From: Methylotuvimicrobium alcaliphilum 20Z
GTDB taxonomy: Bacteria; Pseudomonadota; Gammaproteobacteria; Methylococcales; Methylomonadaceae
Length of the DNA stretch: 64,000 nucleotides
Assembly (NCBI RefSeq): GCF_000968535.2
Contig: NC_016112.1
Coordinates: forward strand, 3,224,001 to 3,288,000
Direction of reading: 5' to 3'
Shown: in pieces, positions 59,686 to 64,000 of the stretch
Position numbering within the stretch: the first letter of the stretch is position 1
Layout: every line of letters starts with the position of its first letter
Made by a program: the position numbers and the translations under genes
The notes under the pieces: model-generated
Databases searched by the model: none
Seen by the model: only the letters and a program-made list of their open reading frames with translations
What the model was told of the DNA's origin: nothing

Positions 59686-61623
59686 ATGACTGAAGTGAAA
59701 ACCTATCCTGTCGATCCCGAACTGTCAGCCCGAGCTCACATTACACCGGAACGCTATAAAACACTTTATCGACAATCGATCGATGAACCGGAATCCTTTT
59801 GGGCCGAACAAGCCGAACAATTTCTCGACTGGTTCAAGCCTTGGGATAAAGTCATGGATTACGACTATTCGAAAGGCTACATCCGCTGGTTCGAAGGCGG
59901 CGAACTCAATGTCAGCTACAATTGCTTGGACCGGCATTTAGCCACACGAGGCGACCAAACTGCGATTATCTGGGAAAGCGACGATCCCGCTCAAGACAAA
60001 AAAGTCAGTTACCGTGAATTGCACCGAGAAGTTTGCAAATTCGCCAATGTTCTAAAAAGCCAAGGCGTCAAAAAAGGCGACCGAGTCTGTATTTACCTGC
60101 CGATGATCGTCGAAGCGGCCGTCGCCACCCTGGCCTGTGCCCGAATCGGCGCAGTCCACTCCATCGTGTTCGGCGGTTTTTCGGCCGACTCTTTACGCGA
60201 CCGCATACAAGACGCCGACTGCCACACTGTTATCTGCGCCGATGAAGGGCTTCGCGGCGGCAAAAAGATACCGCTCAAAACCAGTGTCGACCAGGCGATT
60301 TCACACTGCCCGAATGTCAAAACTGTCATCGTCATCAAAAACACCGGAAATGATATTCCGTGGACGCCGAAACGCGATATTTGGTATCACGAAGCGATGA
60401 AAACCGCATCGGACAACTGCCCGCCCGAGACCCTATCCGCCGAAGACCCGTTATTCATTCTTTACACATCGGGTTCTACCGGTAAACCGAAGGGCCTGCT
60501 GCACACCACGGGCGGATATTTATTATTCGCCGCGATGACGCATAAATATGTATTCGATTATCACGACGGCGATATTTATTGGTGCACCGCCGATATCGGC
60601 TGGGTCACCGGCCATTCTTACATCATTTACGGACCGCTCTGCAACGGCGCAACGACTTTGATGTTCGAAGGTATTCCGACCTACCCCGAGCCCGACCGAT
60701 TTTGGCGCATCGTCGATAAACACCAAGTCAATATTTTTTATACCGCGCCAACTGCAATTCGCGCCTTGATGGCGCAAGGCAACGACTTTGTCAATCGCAC
60801 CGACCGCAGCAGTTTAAGAATCCTCGGCACGGTCGGCGAACCGATCAACCCCGAAGCGTGGGAATGGTATTATCACATCGTCGGCAACGAACGCTGCCCT
60901 ATCATGGATACTTGGTGGCAAACCGAAACCGGGGGCATTTTGATCACGCCGCTGCCCGGCGCCATAGCATTGAAACCGGGCTCGGCGACACTGCCGTTCT
61001 TCGGCGTTAAACCGGAAATTCTCGACAATGCCGGTAATGTACTCGAAGGCGAAGCTGAGGGGGTTCTAGTATTGAGCCGCCCGTGGCCGGGTCAGGCCAG
61101 AAGTATTTACGGCGATCACAACCGTTTTATCGACACCTATTTTAAAAATTTTCCGGGCTATTATTTTGCCGGCGACGGCGCTCGCCGCGACAGGGACGGT
61201 TATTACTGGATCACCGGCCGCGTCGATGATGTAATCAATGTTTCGGGCCATCGCATGGGGACCGCAGAAGTCGAAAGTGCGCTGGTCTTGCATGAAGACG
61301 TCGCCGAAGCCGCCGTGGTGGGCTACCCGCATCCTATCAAGGGCCAGGGCATTTATGCTTATGTCACGCTCAATTCCGGCGTTCACGCAAGCGAAGCTCT
61401 CAAGCAGGAATTGGTCGATCTGGTTAGAAAAGAAATCGGAGCCATCGCCCACCCCGATATCATTCAATGGGCACCGGGCCTTCCGAAAACGCGCTCAGGA
61501 AAAATCATGCGGCGTATTTTAAGAAAAGTCGCCTCGAACGAAATCGACAGCCTAGGCGATACCTCCACGCTGGCAGACCCATCGGTTGTAGATGAAATCA
61601 TCGATCATAGAGCCAATAAATAA
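59686..61623 (+). CDS. acs: Acetyl-CoA synthetase
   Basis: The 645 residues are the AMP-forming enzyme: [20 protein letters not shown] (P-loop), [16 protein letters not shown]-type region, [10 protein letters not shown], and the C-terminal [14 protein letters not shown] with the Lys that is regulated by acetylation. It makes acetyl-CoA from acetate and ATP. Together with xfp and ackA in this window it would complete a route sugar phosphate to acetyl phosphate to acetate to acetyl-CoA. The start ATG 59686 follows AAGGACTCATC. A short palindrome TTTTCGATCGAAAA lies at 61631-61644 after the stop. Confidence 0.97.
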   Translation: MTEVKTYPVDPELSARAHITPERYKTLYRQSIDEPESFWAEQAEQFLDWFKPWDKVMDYDYSKGYIRWFEGGELNVSYNCLDRHLATRGDQTAIIWESDDPAQDKKVSYRELHREVCKFANVLKSQGVKKGDRVCIYLPMIVEAAVATLACARIGAVHSIVFGGFSADSLRDRIQDADCHTVICADEGLRGGKKIPLKTSVDQAISHCPNVKTVIVIKNTGNDIPWTPKRDIWYHEAMKTASDNCPPETLSAEDPLFILYTSGSTGKPKGLLHTTGGYLLFAAMTHKYVFDYHDGDIYWCTADIGWVTGHSYIIYGPLCNGATTLMFEGIPTYPEPDRFWRIVDKHQVNIFYTAPTAIRALMAQGNDFVNRTDRSSLRILGTVGEPINPEAWEWYYHIVGNERCPIMDTWWQTETGGILITPLPGAIALKPGSATLPFFGVKPEILDNAGNVLEGEAEGVLVLSRPWPGQARSIYGDHNRFIDTYFKNFPGYYFAGDGARRDRDGYYWITGRVDDVINVSGHRMGTAEVESALVLHEDVAEAAVVGYPHPIKGQGIYAYVTLNSGVHASEALKQELVDLVRKEIGAIAHPDIIQWAPGLPKTRSGKIMRRILRKVASNEIDSLGDTSTLADPSVVDEIIDHRANK

Positions 61624-61809
61624 CGACGACTTTTCGATCGAAAAACTGTAAATGAATAAAAGGTGAGTCAATTTTTTAGCATAAGGAAACACTGCCATTA
61701 AATGGTATTAAGAAGCAGAAACAACCCATCGGCATTTTTCTAAATTCACAGCCGCTATGGCAAATTGCCCGCTTTCAACTTAAAATGTAAACTATTTTCG
61801 CATTGGCTC

Positions 61810-61828
61810 TTCACGGTTAAACCGTGAA
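61810..61828. promoter_or_regulatory. 19-bp palindrome in the cysD leader
   Basis: TTCACGGTT-A-AACCGTGAA is a perfect inverted repeat 20 bases before the cysD start. It may be an operator or a leader hairpin. No T-run follows, so it is not a typical terminator. Confidence 0.55.
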
Positions 61829-61848
61829 ATATAAATAACGGATCATTG

Positions 61849-62757
61849 ATGACTGACTATAAACTCACCCACCTCAAGCAGCTCGAAGCCGAAAGTATTC
61901 ACATTATCCGTGAAGTGGCGGCCGAATTCGAACGCCCCGTCATGCTGTATTCGATCGGCAAGGATTCGGCCGTCATGCTGCAATTGGCTTTGAAAGCCTT
62001 TTATCCCGGCAAGCCTCCGTTTCCATTGATGCATATCGACACTACCTGGAAATTCCGGGAAATGATCGAGTTTCGCGACAAATTAGCGAAAGATTTAGGC
62101 CTGGAATTACTGGTTCACATCAATCAGGATGGCGTCGAACAAGGCATCGGACCTTTCACACACGGCAGCAAGAAGCACACCGAAGTGATGAAAACCGATT
62201 CGCTCAAACAAGCACTCAATAAATATAAGTTTGACGCGGCATTCGGCGGCGCTCGTCGCGACGAAGAAAAATCCCGTGCCAAGGAACGCGTCTATTCGTT
62301 CCGCGACAAGAACCATAGTTGGGATCCCAAAAATCAAAGACCCGAGCTTTGGAACATTTATAACGGCAGAATCGACAAAGGCGAAAGCATCCGCGTCTTT
62401 CCGTTGTCGAACTGGACCGAACTCGATATCTGGCAATACATTCATCTTGAAAACATCCCGATCGTACCGCTCTATTTCGCCAAGGAACGCCCTGTCGTCA
62501 ACAAAGACGGCATGCTGATCATGGTCGATGACAACCGTATGCCGATAGGGCCTGAAGATAAAGTCGAAATGAAAAGGGTCCGATTTAGAACCTTAGGCTG
62601 CTATCCCTTGACCGGCGCAGTCGAATCGACCGCGACGACGCTACCCGAAATCATTCAGGAAATGCTGTTGACCACCAGTTCCGAACGTCAAGGACGGCTG
62701 ATAGACTTCGACCAAGCCGGCTCGATGGAACAAAAAAAGCGCGAAGGGTATTTCTGA
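61849..62757 (+). CDS. cysD: Sulfate adenylyltransferase subunit 2
   Basis: The start ATG 61849 is preferred over the preceding TTG. The 302 residues have the PP-loop [54 protein letters not shown] and the tail [12 protein letters not shown], all typical of CysD. With CysN it forms adenosine phosphosulfate from ATP and sulfate, the first step of sulfate assimilation. cysN does not follow at once, as it normally does: a four-helix-bundle gene and a heptamer array lie between. Confidence 0.97.
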   Translation: MTDYKLTHLKQLEAESIHIIREVAAEFERPVMLYSIGKDSAVMLQLALKAFYPGKPPFPLMHIDTTWKFREMIEFRDKLAKDLGLELLVHINQDGVEQGIGPFTHGSKKHTEVMKTDSLKQALNKYKFDAAFGGARRDEEKSRAKERVYSFRDKNHSWDPKNQRPELWNIYNGRIDKGESIRVFPLSNWTELDIWQYIHLENIPIVPLYFAKERPVVNKDGMLIMVDDNRMPIGPEDKVEMKRVRFRTLGCYPLTGAVESTATTLPEIIQEMLLTTSSERQGRLIDFDQAGSMEQKKREGYF

Positions 62758-62825
62758 GAGGCAAGGAGAAAGACGAAAGATGAAAGGGAAAGAATCCTCA
62801 ACCTTATCTCTTGCCCTTAAAACCC

Positions 62826-63167
62826 ATGAGCTTTGAAGATTTAGTTGTATGGAAACGCGCGTGTAGGTTGTGTGTTAATGTTTATCGGCACCTCAAAGAA
62901 TGCACAGACCTCGGTTTTAAAGACCAAATAACCCGTAGCGCGTTATCCATACCCTGCAACATAGCCGAAGGTTATGAACGAAACACCAACAAAGATGCTA
63001 TAAAGTTCTTTTATTATGCAAAAGGCTCAGCAGGCGAATTGCGCACCCAAATTTATATTGGCATGGAAATCGGCTGTATCCACAAACAAACTGGATCAAG
63101 TTGGCTAGAAGAAGCCCAAGAAATATCGATGATGATATCCGGCCTAATCAAAGCCCGCTCAGCTTAA
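62826..63167 (+). CDS. Four-helix bundle protein (23S rRNA intervening-sequence/S23 family)
   Basis: The 113 residues start MSFEDLVVWKRACRLCVNVY and contain the family motif SIPCNIAEGYER, followed by KFFYYAKGSAGELRTQIYIG. This is the S23/IVP family, first seen inside 23S rRNA intervening sequences and related to the avd helper proteins of diversity-generating retroelements. They are found scattered in many genomes, often beside repeats, and their role is not established. Here the gene sits between cysD and cysN, with heptamer repeats directly after its stop, which suggests late insertion into the operon. Confidence 0.85.
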   Translation: MSFEDLVVWKRACRLCVNVYRHLKECTDLGFKDQITRSALSIPCNIAEGYERNTNKDAIKFFYYAKGSAGELRTQIYIGMEIGCIHKQTGSSWLEEAQEISMMISGLIKARSA

Positions 63168-63182
63168 CTCACGCATCCCAAA

Positions 63183-63238
63183 CCTTATTCCTTGAACCTT
63201 ATTCCTTGAACCTTATTCCTTGAACCTTGAACCTTGAA
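63183..63238 (+). repeat. Heptanucleotide array CCTTATT/CCTTGAA, 8 units
   Basis: Units alternate CCTTATT and CCTTGAA three times, then two more CCTTGAA. It is related to the CCTTAAA array at 56561. The array ends 8 bases before the cysN ATG and occupies the place where its ribosome binding site should be. Confidence 0.93.
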
Positions 63239-63246
63239 CCTAACCC

Positions 63247-64000
63247 ATGTCCCACCAATCAGAACTCATCAGCACCGATATCAACGCCTATTTGGCTCAA
63301 CATGAACGCAAGGAGTTATTGCGTTTTTTAACCTGCGGCAATGTCGATGACGGCAAAAGCACGCTTATCGGCCGCTTGTTGCACGACTCAAAAATGATCT
63401 ACGAAGATCAACTGGCCGCAGTAAAAGCGGACAGCGTCAAATCAGGCACCACCGGCGCCGGACAGATCGATTTAGCTTTGTTGGTCGACGGCTTGCAGGC
63501 CGAACGCGAACAAGGCATCACAATCGATGTCGCTTACCGTTATTTTTCCACCTCGACACGCAAATTCATTATCGCCGACACGCCGGGGCACGAGCAATAC
63601 ACGCGCAACATGGCGACCGGCGCATCGACCTGCGATTTGGCGATTATTTTGATCGATGCCCGCTATGGCGTGCAAACGCAAACCAAACGTCACAGTTTCA
63701 TCGTTTCGTTACTCGGCATCAAACGGATTATCGTCGCTGTCAACAAAATGGATCTGATCGAATTCAGCGAAGAGAAATTCAATCAAATCAAAGAAGATTA
63801 TCTGAATTTCGTCAAAGCCTTGGATCTGCAAGATATACGCTTCATTCCAATTTCGGCGCTGAACGGAGACAATGTCGTCAACCCCAGCGAAAGCATGCCG
63901 TGGTATACCGGCAAGCCGATGATGGAAACACTGAACACGATCGAAATCGCCTCCGATCGCAATTTCAGCGACGCGCGTTTCCCGGTGCAATACGTCAATC
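63247..64000 (+). CDS. cysN: Sulfate adenylyltransferase subunit 1 (3' end outside window)
   Basis: ATG 63247 opens [20 protein letters not shown], then [20 protein letters not shown] (G1 P-loop), [16 protein letters not shown] (G2), DTPGHEQY (G3) and VNKMDLIEF (G4): the translational-GTPase fold of CysN. GTP hydrolysis by CysN drives APS formation by CysD. The frame is open to the last base; whether a CysC kinase domain is fused at the end cannot be seen. The sequence before the start (TTGAACCTAACCC) has no Shine-Dalgarno motif. Confidence 0.96.
   Translation, partial: MSHQSELISTDINAYLAQHERKELLRFLTCGNVDDGKSTLIGRLLHDSKMIYEDQLAAVKADSVKSGTTGAGQIDLALLVDGLQAEREQGITIDVAYRYFSTSTRKFIIADTPGHEQYTRNMATGASTCDLAIILIDARYGVQTQTKRHSFIVSLLGIKRIIVAVNKMDLIEFSEEKFNQIKEDYLNFVKALDLQDIRFIPISALNGDNVVNPSESMPWYTGKPMMETLNTIEIASDRNFSDARFPVQYVN

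Noticed and set aside
61810-61828. Palindrome before cysD taken as an intrinsic terminator
   Set aside because: There is no T-run after it on either strand.
62826-63167. S23/avd-like gene taken as part of a diversity-generating retroelement
   Set aside because: No reverse transcriptase, template repeat or variable repeat is present nearby.

Overview
The window looks like a chromosomal stretch of a gammaproteobacterial methanotroph, most likely of the Methylomicrobium/Methylotuvimicrobium type. The reasons are a CorA-like secreted copper protein next to a large CorB/SACCP-like di-haem peroxidase, a phosphoketolase/acetate kinase pair, a GH13 sugar phosphorylase, fructose-1,6-bisphosphatase and acetyl-CoA synthetase. 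The gammaproteobacterial block recA-recX-alaS-lysC-csrA-tRNA and the dksA-gluQ pair point the same way. The genus is an inference from gene content; I ran no search.

Layout. 0-4 kb: the end of a PrsT-like TPR protein and two decayed toxin-antitoxin loci. 4-7.1 kb: a LolA-like lipoprotein-sorting protein and an AMIN-domain outer-membrane barrel. 7.4-12.1 kb (minus strand): wecB and sbcC. 12.5-14.6 kb: an Aas-like acyltransferase/acyl-ACP synthetase ending in a 23-copy heptamer array. 14.6-19.6 kb: a repeat field, then corA and corB. 20-22 kb: ppk1. 22.4-30.2 kb (minus strand): a defence island made of a type I restriction-modification system (hsdM, hsdS, hsdR) with toxin-antitoxin remnants between hsdS and hsdR and an intact TacAT-like pair upstream. 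31-32.2 kb: an orphan gene and an AlpA-like regulator beside three tRNA genes. 32.4-38.7 kb (minus strand): the tRNA, csrA, lysC, alaS, recX, recA block. 39.5-43.6 kb (minus strand): lpxB behind a gnnA/gnnB-like pair that may make a 2,3-diamino sugar for lipid A. 44.1-48.2 kb: xfp and ackA, which turn sugar phosphates into acetyl phosphate and then acetate with ATP. 48.5-51 kb (minus strand): a persulfide dioxygenase, TauE exporter and SDR operon. 51.9-55.8 kb: GH13 phosphorylase, fbp and bcp. 56.6-59.2 kb: aminotransferase, dksA and gluQ. 59.7-64 kb: acs, then cysD and cysN (cut by the window end) with a four-helix-bundle gene between them.

The most striking property is the density of small non-coding repeats between genes. 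Families named in the entries: A, about 160 bp, ends TATAC...GTATA, core GACGCCGTGAATACGTCC; B, same core, with inner inverted repeats ending in CTGTCAATCGAG and longer outer inverted repeats; C, about 105 bp, ends AAGGTATRGGRTGTG; D, about 230 bp, 14-bp inverted repeats ACCTGATTAGCAAG; E, 114-169 bp, ends CCTAAAAAGAGCAGTTGA; F, about 230-280 bp, ends CTCATCGTTATACATAA; H, a 65-bp hairpin found four times, always nested at the same point of the shared core. These elements have broken toxin genes, separated corA from corB and gnnA from gnnB, and supplied the wecB stop codon. All obvious microsatellites have a 7-bp unit. No CRISPR array, rRNA or complete transposase gene was seen.
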